This document shows positions 27,586-36,718 of a stretch of 64,000 nucleotides of DNA, piece after piece. The stretch comes from Staphylococcus sp. NAM3COL9 (GTDB lineage Bacteria > Bacillota > Bacilli > Staphylococcales > Staphylococcaceae). The stretch lies in contig NZ_LGPC01000016.1 of assembly GCF_001431205.1 (NCBI RefSeq), forward strand, positions 200,141 to 264,140, in the 5' to 3' direction. The notes below the pieces were generated by a model. It did not search any database and was not told the origin of the DNA. It saw only the letters and a program-made list of their open reading frames with translations. The position numbers were made by a program, and so were the translations under genes. Position 1 is the first letter of the stretch; the number at the start of each line of letters is the position of its first letter.

Positions 27586-28230
27586 TTAGTGTATTTCTCC
27601 TAATGCCACTTTGATATCTTTATCTGATTCAATGATTGCTTCAAGTGCGGCTTTCAAACCTTTAAAAATCGTCTCAATAGTCATCGATGGCTTTTCTACC
27701 TTATCTATAACTTGTTCAGGTATAAATGGCACATGGATAAAACCAAATTTAATATTTGGAAATTGTGTCGCCTGTAAGTAACCAAGTTGATATAAAATAT
27801 GATTACATACAAATGTGCCAGCAGTATTTGATAAACGTGCAGGTACACCCTTTGATTTTATTGCTTCAGTCATACGTTTAACTGGTAGATTAGAAAAATA
27901 AGCAGATGCTCCTGTTGTTTGAATCGTTTCATCAATTGGCTGATTCCCTTCATTATCTGGAATACGTGCATCATCTATATTAATTCCAACTCGTTCTGGT
28001 GTTAATTCAAACCTGCCCCCTGCCTGTCCAATAGCTAAAACAATATCATATTCTTTTTGTTTTAATTGTTCTACAACGACCTCTTTACTTTTATGAAATA
28101 CAGTAGGTATTTCTAATTTATCTATCTTATGACCTTCAATTTCATCTGGCAAACGTTTTACAGCTTCTAGAGCAGGATTAATTGTTTCTCCACCAAAAGG
28201 ATTAAATCCCGTTACTAATATATTCATCAT
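27586..28230 (-). CDS. pcp: Pyrrolidone-carboxylate peptidase
   Basis: Pcp (peptidase C15) removes N-terminal pyroglutamate from peptides in the cytoplasm. The 214-residue protein has the family start [18 protein letters not shown], the catalytic Glu in [20 protein letters not shown] (about 80), the catalytic Cys in [17 protein letters not shown] (about 143) and the catalytic His in [12 protein letters not shown] (about 167). The ATG follows AAGGAGG. It is the last gene of an apparent operon with the DUF979 and DUF969 membrane proteins, which suggests they handle a peptide or pyroglutamate-type substrate. Confidence 0.92.
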   Translation of the reverse strand: MMNILVTGFNPFGGETINPALEAVKRLPDEIEGHKIDKLEIPTVFHKSKEVVVEQLKQKEYDIVLAIGQAGGRFELTPERVGINIDDARIPDNEGNQPIDETIQTTGASAYFSNLPVKRMTEAIKSKGVPARLSNTAGTFVCNHILYQLGYLQATQFPNIKFGFIHVPFIPEQVIDKVEKPSMTIETIFKGLKAALEAIIESDKDIKVALGEIH

Positions 28231-28277
28231 CTAATAACCTCCTTTATTTTAATTTATTAACTCACAGTACTCATGGT

Positions 28278-29204
28278 TTAGAAAGCCCAAAAATACATTA
28301 AACCAATGTGTACAAAAATTAATATAAATGCGATAGGTGCTTGTGCTTTAATAACACCAAACTCATCTTTCATTTCTAATAATGCTACTGGCAATGTATT
28401 AAAGTTTGCTGCCATAGGTGTTAACAATGTTCCACAAAACCCACCTGTCATAGCTAAAGCACCAGCTATAACAGGATCTCCACCTTGCGCTATAACAAAT
28501 GGAATACCAATACTTGCCGTGATAACAGTAAATGCTGCAAAAGCATTTCCCATTAGCATCGTAAATAATACCATGCCTAATATATATGCTGTGGCACCTA
28601 ATAAATGATTGCCTTCCGGTAAGAATGAAGATATCCCTTTAGAAATAACATCTCCAACACCACTAACAGTAAATAGCACACCTAAAGCTGCTAAAAACTG
28701 AGGTAATATACCTAAAGTGCCAATTTGTTGTGTTAATCTGTCACTATCATAGAGCACATATTTGCCATTAGGTTTAATTACAACATAAGCTGCTATTAAA
28801 CCTAAAACAGAGGATACACCTAAACCAATTGCCCCACCTAAGGACGTCCAATTTGATACTGCAATGGCTGCCACAGCTAGTATAATAGCTGGAACAAATA
28901 ATTTATTACCATATTTTTTTGCACCTTTATCCCCTATTGCCTCATCGACATCAATTATATTTTTAATTATCACTTGTTTAAATAATGTTAATCCACCCAT
29001 TACTAAAATAAATATACCGTTTATTACATTTGGTATATAGGGCCCTATGATAAAAGTCGCTGCTAGCAAAATCCAAAATAGTGCTGTCCCATACTTTTTC
29101 TGATGTGATGAAGCTTTTAATACACGATACGCTGTATAAAGTAATTGTAAACCTATTAATATGTAAAAGAGCTCTAAAATATTATTTAATATGCTTTCAC
29201 TCAT
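28278..29204 (-). CDS. DUF979 family membrane protein (predicted permease subunit)
   Basis: The 308-residue protein has about eight to nine hydrophobic helices and matches DUF979, which in Firmicutes accompanies DUF969 and pcp. Conserved-looking segments are GGAIGLGVSSVLGLIAAY, GNHLLGATAYILGMVLFTMLMGNAFAAF and ALAMTGGFCGTLLTPMAANFN, the last reminiscent of ion-transporter-superfamily re-entrant loops. It overlaps the DUF969 stop by eight bases. I infer that the two form one heteromeric transporter, with the pcp substrate or product as a possible cargo; no function is established. Confidence 0.8.
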   Translation of the reverse strand: MSESILNNILELFYILIGLQLLYTAYRVLKASSHQKKYGTALFWILLAATFIIGPYIPNVINGIFILVMGGLTLFKQVIIKNIIDVDEAIGDKGAKKYGNKLFVPAIILAVAAIAVSNWTSLGGAIGLGVSSVLGLIAAYVVIKPNGKYVLYDSDRLTQQIGTLGILPQFLAALGVLFTVSGVGDVISKGISSFLPEGNHLLGATAYILGMVLFTMLMGNAFAAFTVITASIGIPFVIAQGGDPVIAGALAMTGGFCGTLLTPMAANFNTLPVALLEMKDEFGVIKAQAPIAFILIFVHIGLMYFWAF

Positions 29205-29901
29205 TTTTATTCACCTGCTTCGTGCCATACTTTTTCTCTAAATACTTATCAAACCTTATATTATTAATCCATACAATAATAAAAACGATAATTGCAATTG
29301 GTAATGATGCTAAAACAAGATCTACTGCATCTACTTTAATGTCTAATGACTGAAACGTTCCAACCATAAGTAATACACCTGCCGCACCAACAAATAAATT
29401 TTGTCCAAAGAAATTACCATAATTTTCCATTGCAGATGCTTGTGCTTTTATCTTCTCGATATCTGTAGCATCGACCTCTTCATCTTTTAAATTATATCGT
29501 GTTTTTAATGCACCTTGTACCATAGGATTAATAAGTGGTCTGACAAATTGTGGATGTCCCCCTATACGAATCGACGCCACGCCCGCTAGCTCTCTAATCA
29601 CTAAATAAATTGTCATCAATCGTCCACTCGTTACACGCTTCACCTTTCCTATTAAATTAGATGCTTGTTTTTTCAATCCAAATCTCTCTATTAATCCAAC
29701 CATCGGTAAAGTTAAAATGAACAACGTCACCAACCTATTATCAACAAATGCTTTCCCTAATGTATCTAGAATTGCATATAAATCCAACCCTGACACAATT
29801 CCAGTAACTACTGCGGCAATTAAAATCACTGCAATAGTGTCGACTTTAAAGACAAATCCCAATATGATAATCAAAATTCCAATTAATTTTAACCATTCCA
29901 T
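29197..29901 (-). CDS. DUF969 family membrane protein (predicted permease subunit)
   Basis: The 234-residue protein has about five to six hydrophobic helices. It contains LFILTLPMVGLIERFGLKKQA and a conserved block VIRELAGVASIRIGGHPQFVRPLINPM typical of DUF969. The ATG at 29901 follows AAAGGGAGGGGTTTT. It is the first gene of the DUF969-DUF979-pcp operon, and its stop overlaps the next start by eight bases, indicating translational coupling. The role is unknown beyond probable transport. Confidence 0.8.
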   Translation of the reverse strand: MEWLKLIGILIIILGFVFKVDTIAVILIAAVVTGIVSGLDLYAILDTLGKAFVDNRLVTLFILTLPMVGLIERFGLKKQASNLIGKVKRVTSGRLMTIYLVIRELAGVASIRIGGHPQFVRPLINPMVQGALKTRYNLKDEEVDATDIEKIKAQASAMENYGNFFGQNLFVGAAGVLLMVGTFQSLDIKVDAVDLVLASLPIAIIVFIIVWINNIRFDKYLEKKYGTKQVNKNE

Positions 29902-30000
29902 AAAACCCCTCCCTTTTACTATAGTATAAATTTATTATTCCTAAATACAATGAATTTTCAGAAAAATTATATTGATAACTCACTTTTACTAAAATCCACA

Positions 30001-30048
30001 AAAAAGAGTGGTAATATGAAATAAAATTGTGATTTCATATTACCACTC
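30001..30048 (-). terminator. Terminator of the DUF805 gene
   Basis: A perfect 16-bp stem, AGTGGTAATATGAAAT with ATTTCATATTACCACT, with plus-strand A's giving T's on minus. Confidence 0.85.
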
Positions 30049-30123
30049 CTATAAGGTTAACTAGAAAGAGTCTTACTTCATAAATAAATGTTATTTACTT
30101 TAACTTAGACTATAAAAAACATT

Positions 30124-30564
30124 TTATAACCATTTCAATTCTGACTCAGGAACGTCATGTGAAGGTAATAGTGTCTCAACAATCAATATAATTGTACAAA
30201 TTATTGATACAACATTTAATATAACTGCAACGCTATTAATCTGTATAATATCAAACAAGATATTAACGAATATCGATAAAATGATTAAGATGAGTCCAGT
30301 AATCCTTTTCCTGCCTGCATCGTAAAATCTTCTTAATGTCACTGAAACCATAGGTACCATGATTGCTAAAACAAATATACCAATAAGTGCAGATAAAATC
30401 GCTGCGACAATAAAAGCGCCTGTTATAAAGCTAATTGCACCTATTAACGCTACGATAAAGATGCCAATGATATGAACCAATACTGGTGTCCAGAACTCTA
30501 GTCTATCTGATTTTCCTTTAAAATCAGCATATCTCTTCCAAAAACTTTTATATGCCTCTATCAT
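30124..30564 (-). CDS. DUF805 family membrane protein
   Basis: From ATG 30564 (after ATGGAGTGGTAACAAT) the product is 146 residues, with the DUF805 signature: IEAYKSFWKRYADFKGKSDRLEFW at the N-terminus (F-x-G-R/K-S-x-R-x-E-F/Y-W), four hydrophobic helices, and SVTLRRFYDAGRK (V-R-R-L/F-H/Y-D-x-G-x-S/K) in the middle. The family is widespread and uncharacterised. An upstream frame to 30651 lacks a ribosome site. It is monocistronic. Confidence 0.82.
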   Translation of the reverse strand: MIEAYKSFWKRYADFKGKSDRLEFWTPVLVHIIGIFIVALIGAISFITGAFIVAAILSALIGIFVLAIMVPMVSVTLRRFYDAGRKRITGLILIILSIFVNILFDIIQINSVAVILNVVSIICTIILIVETLLPSHDVPESELKWL

Positions 30565-30690
30565 ATTGTTACCACTCCATTTTCTTCTTATGGAAATACC
30601 TGTGCAATGAATATATTCACTAATATATCGCACTATCCTATAGACTAACAAGCCTTAGATGATAAAATTTATTTAACAAAAGATTACAAG

Positions 30691-32310
30691 CTATTCTTGT
30701 TCTGCTACTGAATCGATATAAGAATTAATAATTTGTTCTAAAACAATAGGTAATTCTTCAAATGCACTTTTTTTATGCAAACGTTCACTGAATTTATGCG
30801 CGTCTTTACCTATCGGTCCACATAACAATATCGGTGCACTAATAGCTTTAATTGCTTCAAATGGTAGTTGATATGTTTTATTAAAATTAGGTGTATTTTT
30901 TTCATAGGCAGCAATTTGTTCCATATCTCCATCAAAATTCAAATAACTACTATCACTTATACCATTAAAATAGTGAACACGTTCACTTTGACGTTGGAAT
31001 TGATCACGCATCGTTTGATGCACTAATTCAACCGTTGTTTCAATACGTTTATCGTAAGACGAATTGACAGCAGGGTAATATGGTGTTGCAAAAAATGTCA
31101 CTACCGCTGGTGCAATATCTTTACAAGTTTGCATTAACGTATCTACAACATTGACACTTTGTAAATGTAACTCATCTGTTTCTTGAATTGCCTTATCAAT
31201 TTGCTTATTTATATATGCCACTCCATGTTGTTTCATGGCATATTGCTTTAATTGCTCATATGTTAGTACATTAATTTTCATATCAAATTGTCTCTCTTGC
31301 TCTTCTAATATGGAGAGCCAATCACTTTCACAGCGTTCTGTAGCATGTACAACTGAATTAATAAATTGTTTGAAAACATCATCAGGGTTATTTTTAAAAA
31401 GAAAAACATTAAATAATCCTATTGTTCTAAATGGTGTTTGGACATCGTATGCCAATTTATTATCTCTCGTATGCAGAGATACTGGAACGGGGGTTGCTTC
31501 ATTTTCAAAAACTTCTTTAAATGCATTGTTGTATTCAATCGCTTGAGTAATATAACTCATCATGAAGTTAGAACTCAAACCATCTAATGGGTTACCTACA
31601 TGAGTTTCTTTGCCATAACATAATACACCAGGCATAATTTTTCCAATTGATCCTGAATATATATAGTGCTTTTCATCCGCACCAGCTTGTTGAAAAGTAG
31701 GTTCACTATTTAAATGAAGTTGTATATCCAATTGATATTGTTGCTTTAACTGAGCAATTGCTTCTACTGCTTTACGCATCCCGGAAGAATTGACCTCTTC
31801 ATCTGGCACTGTAACTAAAATTAAATTAATGTCCCATGCTTCAACACTGGCTAATTCAATTAATGAAAGATGCAGCATTAGCCCTGCTTTCATATCCATT
31901 GTTCCTCGTCCAAATAAATAAGCGTCATTCTTTAAGTCTTCAATTGCTTCTGCATTTAAATAATGATGATTTTGAGAAAATATTGACTTTAATTCATCTG
32001 GATTAAACGCGTTGGGCTGAAAATTCCCATAATCTTCTACACCTACAGTGTCATAATGACTAATTAACACAATTGTTTTTGCTGACATGTCCGATTGATA
32101 AAATGCAAGGACAGCTTTCTTATCATCTTCAGTTTGTGTCATTTGAATATGCTTTTTGTGCTCTTGAAAATATGTAAGTTGTAACAATAGCTGCTTGACG
32201 AAATTTGGAAACGTTAGCTCACCTTCAGAATTCGTAATCGTTTGATGATTTACTAATCTCTTTAATAAATTTAATCGATTTTCGTATGATTGCCATAGTA
32301 ATTTTGTCAC
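30691..32310 (-). CDS. M20-family peptidase, RocB-like
   Basis: The 539-residue protein belongs to the M20 metallopeptidase superfamily and resembles the RocB (arginine utilisation) branch. Zinc-site motifs are VLISHYDTVGVED (near 85), FGRGTMDMKAGLMLHLSLIE (near 137; bridging Asp), LVTVPDEEVNSSGMRKAV (near 170; catalytic Glu-Glu) and LHLNSEPT (near 200). It is expected to be a cytoplasmic amidohydrolase or deacylase; the physiological substrate is unknown even for RocB. The start is GTG 32310 after GGAGGGG. A close cre match just upstream suggests repression by CcpA during growth on glucose. Confidence 0.82.
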   Translation of the reverse strand: MTKLLWQSYENRLNLLKRLVNHQTITNSEGELTFPNFVKQLLLQLTYFQEHKKHIQMTQTEDDKKAVLAFYQSDMSAKTIVLISHYDTVGVEDYGNFQPNAFNPDELKSIFSQNHHYLNAEAIEDLKNDAYLFGRGTMDMKAGLMLHLSLIELASVEAWDINLILVTVPDEEVNSSGMRKAVEAIAQLKQQYQLDIQLHLNSEPTFQQAGADEKHYIYSGSIGKIMPGVLCYGKETHVGNPLDGLSSNFMMSYITQAIEYNNAFKEVFENEATPVPVSLHTRDNKLAYDVQTPFRTIGLFNVFLFKNNPDDVFKQFINSVVHATERCESDWLSILEEQERQFDMKINVLTYEQLKQYAMKQHGVAYINKQIDKAIQETDELHLQSVNVVDTLMQTCKDIAPAVVTFFATPYYPAVNSSYDKRIETTVELVHQTMRDQFQRQSERVHYFNGISDSSYLNFDGDMEQIAAYEKNTPNFNKTYQLPFEAIKAISAPILLCGPIGKDAHKFSERLHKKSAFEELPIVLEQIINSYIDSVAEQE

Positions 32311-32325
32311 TTAATCCCCTCCATT

Positions 32326-32339
32326 TGCAAGCGTTTTCT
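32326..32339 (-). promoter_or_regulatory. cre site upstream of the RocB-like gene
   Basis: On the minus strand AGAAAACGCTTGCA matches the CcpA cre consensus TGWAARCGYTWNCA at 13 of 14 positions, 16 bases before the start codon. Confidence 0.6.
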
Positions 32340-32454
32340 AAAGTATAATATGTATTGGATTTCAATAGCAATAGATTTAATTATAAAATCGACATTTTAA
32401 TACTTTTAATTTATATAAGGGATTAAGTCACTTAGATTTCACGAAATTTCAAAT

Positions 32455-32496
32455 AAAAAAACAAATCAAACTAAATTACGTTTGGTTTGTTTTTTT
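32455..32496 (-). terminator. Terminator of norB
   Basis: AAAAAAACAAATCAAAC pairs with GTTTGGTTTGTTTTTTT; T-runs on both strands make it bidirectional. Confidence 0.85.
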
Positions 32497-32507
32497 GAAT
32501 CTTTCTA

Positions 32508-33899
32508 TTAATTATTAAATTGATTTTTTGGCACTAATACGAGCACAGCAACAAATGCAATGATGGCTAATGCAGCATTGAACCATAATCCAAACATAGC
32601 GCCTACATGAATGTTTGCTGATACAGACATTACGCTAAATACCGTTCCTGAAATCGCAACGCCGAATGAATTACCTAAAGAAGACGCCATCTTATACACT
32701 CCTGCTGCTACGCCTACTTTATCTTCTGGTGCTGTAGAAACAGCTGTATCCGTTGAAGGTGTCGCATACATTCCTAAACCTATTCCATAAATTAAATATC
32801 CTATTATACATGTAACGACATATATCGGTGTAGGTAAAAATGTTAGCGAAATAAGTATTATACCAAATGCGTTAAGTGCCGCACCAATAAGCATCGGTTT
32901 TTTAGGCCCAATTCGTTGAAGTATTTTTTCTCCTACACGAATCATGACAAGGACTGCAATTAAATATGTAATTGTCATAGCACCTGATTGAAATGAATTA
33001 AAATGTAACCCTGATTGGAAATACGTATTTGCCACAATAAGTGTTCCTGCAACTGCATTTAATAAAAAGTTAGAAACAGTCGCCCCACTATAACCCTTAT
33101 GTTTAAAAATACTGAAATCTATTAAAGGATTTTTCACTCTACCTTCATAAAGAATAAATGCAATAATAGAGATAATAAATATCACGATTAAAGACATTAT
33201 CAACGGCGATAATAATCCATAAGTAGAGGCTTGTGTAATAATTAAATTGACACTTAACATTCCAACAATTAATATAATTAATCCTGTAATGTCAAACTTC
33301 ACACGTTGTGATGCGTCTGTTTGTACTCCCTTGGTTTCAGGTGCATGTTTCATTAAGTACATGGATAATAAAGCTATAATGATAGAGATAATAAAAATAG
33401 ATCTCCAACCAATAAAAGTAGACATAATACCCCCAAATAATGAACAGATACCTGTGCCACCCCATGATCCAATGGACCAATAACTTAAGGCACGTTGTCG
33501 ACGCTGACCAATATAATACTCATTGATAATAGCTAACGTTGATGGCATAATACACGCTGCTGATAAACCTTGAATCGCTCTTCCAATCACTAGCAATGGA
33601 ATAAATCCTGGAATAATAATGAACAGTGAACCAACAATACTTAATATTAAACCAATATATGTCATTTTCACTCTGCCATATCTATCTGCTAAGCCACCTG
33701 TTCCAACTACAAATAAACCACACATTAATGCTGTGAGACTAACAGCTACATTTATCGTTCCATAATTTGTATTAAATGACGATTGTAAATCAGGTACAAT
33801 ATTTACTAGGGATTGCGCAAACAACCAAAAAGTTATCACTCCTAAAAAAATTCCTAGGAGCAATCTATTATCTCCTTCAAACGACTGAGCTGACTCCAT
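32508..33899 (-). CDS. norB: Quinolone/multidrug efflux pump NorB
   Basis: NorB is a DHA2-family exporter conferring fluoroquinolone and biocide resistance in S. aureus. The 463-residue length is exactly that of S. aureus NorB. Long stretches are near-identical: VITFWLFAQSLVNIVPDLQ, GGLADRYGRVKMT, YWSIGSWGGTGICSLFGG, NPLIDFSIFKHKGYSGATVSNFLLN and YGIGLGMYATPSTDTAVS. About 14 helices are present, with motif A at GGLADRYGRVK. The ATG follows GAGGAGGAAAAGTATT. It is monocistronic. MgrA and NorG control norB in S. aureus; I did not identify their sites here. Confidence 0.9.
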   Translation of the reverse strand: MESAQSFEGDNRLLLGIFLGVITFWLFAQSLVNIVPDLQSSFNTNYGTINVAVSLTALMCGLFVVGTGGLADRYGRVKMTYIGLILSIVGSLFIIIPGFIPLLVIGRAIQGLSAACIMPSTLAIINEYYIGQRRQRALSYWSIGSWGGTGICSLFGGIMSTFIGWRSIFIISIIIALLSMYLMKHAPETKGVQTDASQRVKFDITGLIILIVGMLSVNLIITQASTYGLLSPLIMSLIVIFIISIIAFILYEGRVKNPLIDFSIFKHKGYSGATVSNFLLNAVAGTLIVANTYFQSGLHFNSFQSGAMTITYLIAVLVMIRVGEKILQRIGPKKPMLIGAALNAFGIILISLTFLPTPIYVVTCIIGYLIYGIGLGMYATPSTDTAVSTAPEDKVGVAAGVYKMASSLGNSFGVAISGTVFSVMSVSANIHVGAMFGLWFNAALAIIAFVAVLVLVPKNQFNN

Positions 33900-34329
33900 A
33901 ATACTTTTCCTCCTCTATCCCCGAAAACATATTAGAGTAAATCTTAAAATAGGTATACACGCCTTTAAAAGTTTCAGTGTCCAGTCCTAAAAAAGTCTAT
34001 ATCTATCTCAAAATGATTACTAGAATATATTATTAGGCTTTACTTATAATAAATATTGAATCGTCTGTTTCAATATTATTTTAAAAGCTAATATAATCAA
34101 AATAACACTTACCTCAAAATTTTTCTTTAAAAAAGAGTGCTAATGTTTAATTACATCTAAAAAGTTAAATTCATATATTTTTACCTGTTAATGTAAAAAG
34201 TTCGATCATAATATTCTATAAATTAATTAATAATTTTCAGAAAATTAAGATTACATATTTTTATATCCTTGTAATATGATAAGAATTATTGTATTATTCA
34301 TTTATTATCAATCTTGGAGGTTAATATTT
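33900..34329. other. Divergent gap norB / DUF4242 gene
   Basis: This AT-rich gap holds the upstream regions of both genes. An inverted repeat AATATTGAA-N8-TTCAATATT (34052-34077) stands out in the middle and could be an operator. No open frame or recognised RNA. Confidence 0.5.
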
Positions 34330-34842
34330 ATGACATTATATTTACTAGAAGCAAATGATTTAGCATTTGCATCAAATAAAAGCGAATTAGAAAAGAAAGC
34401 AGCTGATTTAACAACGGGAGAAGTGCCAACACTTATCGAAGTACAGGCGACAGAAGACCTTACACACGGATACTTTATCGTTGAAGCTAATGATGATACT
34501 GAAGCGAAACAATTTTTAGAAGATGCTTCAATTAATATAAATCTTGTTAAAGAAGTACGTTTAGTTGGTAAAGAATTAGAAGACGTTAAAAAAGGTGATG
34601 CTCATGTAGATTACCTAGTAACTTGGAATATTCCAGAAGGCGTTTCTATGGATCAGTATTTAGCACGTAAAAAGAAAAACTCAGTACATTATGAAGAAGT
34701 ACCTGAAGTACAATTCCAACGTACTTACGTATGTGAGGATATGTCAAAATGTATCTGTTTATACGATGCACCAGACGAAGATGCTGTTCGCCGTGCACGT
34801 AAAGCTGTAGATACACCTATCGATGATATCGAGAAAATATAA
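34330..34842 (+). CDS. DUF4242 family protein
   Basis: The 170-residue product starts at ATG 34330 after TTGGAGGTTAATATTT. It consists of two related ferredoxin-like halves; the second ends in the DUF4242 pattern CLYDAPDEDAVRRARKAVDTPIDDI. Members of this family (SCO4226 type) have been described as nickel-binding, but no metal site can be assigned here. The half-repeat YLLEANDLAF / YLVTWNIPEGV suggests internal duplication. It is followed by its own terminator and then by the SsuBAC-type transport operon, a neighbourhood I recall from other staphylococci. Confidence 0.75.
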   Translation: MTLYLLEANDLAFASNKSELEKKAADLTTGEVPTLIEVQATEDLTHGYFIVEANDDTEAKQFLEDASININLVKEVRLVGKELEDVKKGDAHVDYLVTWNIPEGVSMDQYLARKKKNSVHYEEVPEVQFQRTYVCEDMSKCICLYDAPDEDAVRRARKAVDTPIDDIEKI

Positions 34843-34892
34843 GAACTACTTTCTCAATGAAATTGAGATTAGTAGTTCTTATACACTTTTTT
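34841..34892 (+). terminator. Terminator of the DUF4242 gene
   Basis: A two-part stem: AAGAACTACT with AGTAGTTCTT outside, CTCAAT with ATTGAG inside, followed by ATACACTTTTTT. Confidence 0.75.
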
Positions 34893-34924
34893 CAAAAACA
34901 AAACATTAAAACCAATCACTTCAC

Positions 34925-34946
34925 GGGCTATGTGTATGCATAGCCC
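34925..34946 (+). other. Isolated GC-rich hairpin ahead of the SsuBAC-type operon
   Basis: GGGCTATG-N6-CATAGCCC stands out in AT-rich DNA, 54 bases upstream of the ATPase start. It is followed by TTTAG rather than a long T-run. It may be a weak terminator, an attenuator or an operator. Confidence 0.45.
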
Positions 34947-34999
34947 TTTAGTGTAAGGATAAAACATACTAAAATGATAAGATTAATCGAGGTGTTGTA

Positions 35000-35740
35000 A
35001 TGATTCATATTGACCACGTTCAACATCAATTTGGCGATAACCACGTCATTAATGATTTTGAATTAAATATAGAAAAAGGTAACATCGTAACTTTTATAGG
35101 TAAAAGTGGTTGTGGTAAATCGACATTATTAAATATTATTGGTGGTTTTTTAACACCTACTTCAGGTGCAGTAAATATTGATGGAAAAATCAAACAAACT
35201 CCATCACCTGATTGTTTAATGATATTTCAACACCACAACTTACTTCCTTGGAAAAATATAAACGACAACATACGTATTGGTTTATCTCAATACATAAGCA
35301 ATGAAGACATAAATAAGCATTTAAAGACTGTAGATTTAAATCATAAAGGGAAATTATTTCCAGAAGAATTATCCGGTGGTATGAAACAACGCGTTGCGCT
35401 TTGTAGAGCACAAGTACATCAACCGAATGTCATACTCATGGATGAACCTTTAGGCGCTTTAGATGCCTTTACACGTTATAAATTACAAGATCAACTTGTA
35501 CGTTTAAAAGAGCGCACAAAAGCAACAATCATTTTAGTTACTCATGATATTGATGAAGCAATTTATCTTTCAGATAATATTGTGCTACTCGGTGATGGTT
35601 GTGAGATTATCAGCCAATACAATATAGAACAATCTCACCCTCGTAACCGCAATGATAGCCATTTATTAAAAGTTAGAAATGATATTATGGAAAAATTTGC
35701 TTTGAATCACCATATGGCAGAACCAGAATATTATTTATAA
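35000..35740 (+). CDS. ABC transporter ATPase, SsuB/TauB/NrtD type
   Basis: The 246-residue ATPase has Walker A GKSGCGKST (near 36), Q-loop FQHHNLLPWKN (near 76), signature LSGGMKQRVALCRA (near 122), Walker B VILMDEPLGALDAFTR (near 143) and the H-loop VTHDIDEA (near 180). The LSGGM and EPLGALDA wording is typical of the nitrate/sulfonate/taurine importer group. The ATG follows CGAGGTGTTGTA. It is the first gene of a four-gene operon with the binding protein, permease and a flavoprotein. The most likely cargo is an organosulfur compound. Confidence 0.85.
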   Translation: MIHIDHVQHQFGDNHVINDFELNIEKGNIVTFIGKSGCGKSTLLNIIGGFLTPTSGAVNIDGKIKQTPSPDCLMIFQHHNLLPWKNINDNIRIGLSQYISNEDINKHLKTVDLNHKGKLFPEELSGGMKQRVALCRAQVHQPNVILMDEPLGALDAFTRYKLQDQLVRLKERTKATIILVTHDIDEAIYLSDNIVLLGDGCEIISQYNIEQSHPRNRNDSHLLKVRNDIMEKFALNHHMAEPEYYL

Positions 35741-35753
35741 GGAGTGTTGGAAA

Positions 35754-36713
35754 TTGAAAAAATATATTGTTTTTACTTTAATACTCCTTCTTATTCTTTC
35801 AGGTTGTAGCACAAATAAAAATCAAGATGGTAAAAATAACGAAAATAAAAAACAAACTATAAAAATAGGCTATCTTCCAATAACACATTCAGCAAATTTG
35901 ATGATGACAAAAGAAATTCAACAAAAGTCTAAAAAATCTGGTTACAAACTTGAACTCATACGTTTTAATAATTGGCCGGACCTGATGGATGCTTTGAACA
36001 GTGGTAAGATCGATGGCGCATCTACACTTATTGAACTTGCGATGAAATCAAAACAAAAGGGGTCAGATATTAAAGCAGTCGCTTTGGGTCATCATGAAGG
36101 CAATGTAATTATGGGTCAAAAAGGTAAAGAAGCTTCTGATTTTCACAATCACGGAGAATACAGTTTTGCTATACCGCATCGTTATTCAACACATTATTTA
36201 TTACTAGAAGAAATGCGAAAACAAATGAACTTAAAATCTGACACCTTTAGTTATCATGAAATGGCCCCAGCAGAAATGCCTGCAGCGTTAAGCGAAGAGC
36301 GAATATCGGGTTATTCTGTCGCGGAACCATTCGGTGCACTCGGAGAAAAACTAGGTAAAGGCGATACTATAAAGCATGGTAGCGATATCGTTCCAGATGC
36401 TTATTGTTGCGCACTCGTACTTAGAAGTGATCTTATTAATCAACATCATACGATTGCCAAAGAATTCATGTCAGATTATAAACAAGCTGGTTATAAAATG
36501 AACAATAAAGAAAAAAGTGTCGACGTCATGGCCAAAAATTTTAAGCAAGATAGAAAAGTTTTAGAACAATCAGCCGAATGGACTTCATATGGCAATTTAA
36601 TGATTCAAAAAGATGGTTACAGTAAAATCACAAATTTAGTAAATGATCATAATCTTTTTAAAGCACCTGCTTATAAAGATTTTGTTGATCCTACGCTATA
36701 TAAGGAGGGATAA
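35754..36713 (+). CDS. ABC substrate-binding lipoprotein, SsuA/TauA-like
   Basis: The 319-residue protein starts at TTG 35754 after AAGGAG. It has a lipoprotein signal ending LILSGC (C18) and a type 2 periplasmic-binding fold of the NMT1/SsuA group: KIGYLPITHSANLMMTKEIQQKSKKSGYKLELIRFNNWPDLMDALNSGKIDGASTLIELAM is the characteristic first lobe. The substrate is inferred from family (aliphatic sulfonates, taurine or related); pyrimidine precursors and nitrate are carried by relatives. It is 13 bp after the ATPase gene. Confidence 0.83.
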   Translation: MKKYIVFTLILLLILSGCSTNKNQDGKNNENKKQTIKIGYLPITHSANLMMTKEIQQKSKKSGYKLELIRFNNWPDLMDALNSGKIDGASTLIELAMKSKQKGSDIKAVALGHHEGNVIMGQKGKEASDFHNHGEYSFAIPHRYSTHYLLLEEMRKQMNLKSDTFSYHEMAPAEMPAALSEERISGYSVAEPFGALGEKLGKGDTIKHGSDIVPDAYCCALVLRSDLINQHHTIAKEFMSDYKQAGYKMNNKEKSVDVMAKNFKQDRKVLEQSAEWTSYGNLMIQKDGYSKITNLVNDHNLFKAPAYKDFVDPTLYKEG

Positions 36714-36718
36714 ATGAA

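Noticed and set aside
34052..34077. Inverted repeat between norB and the DUF4242 gene as a terminator
   Set aside because: It lies between two divergent starts, so no transcript is expected to end there; at most it is an operator.
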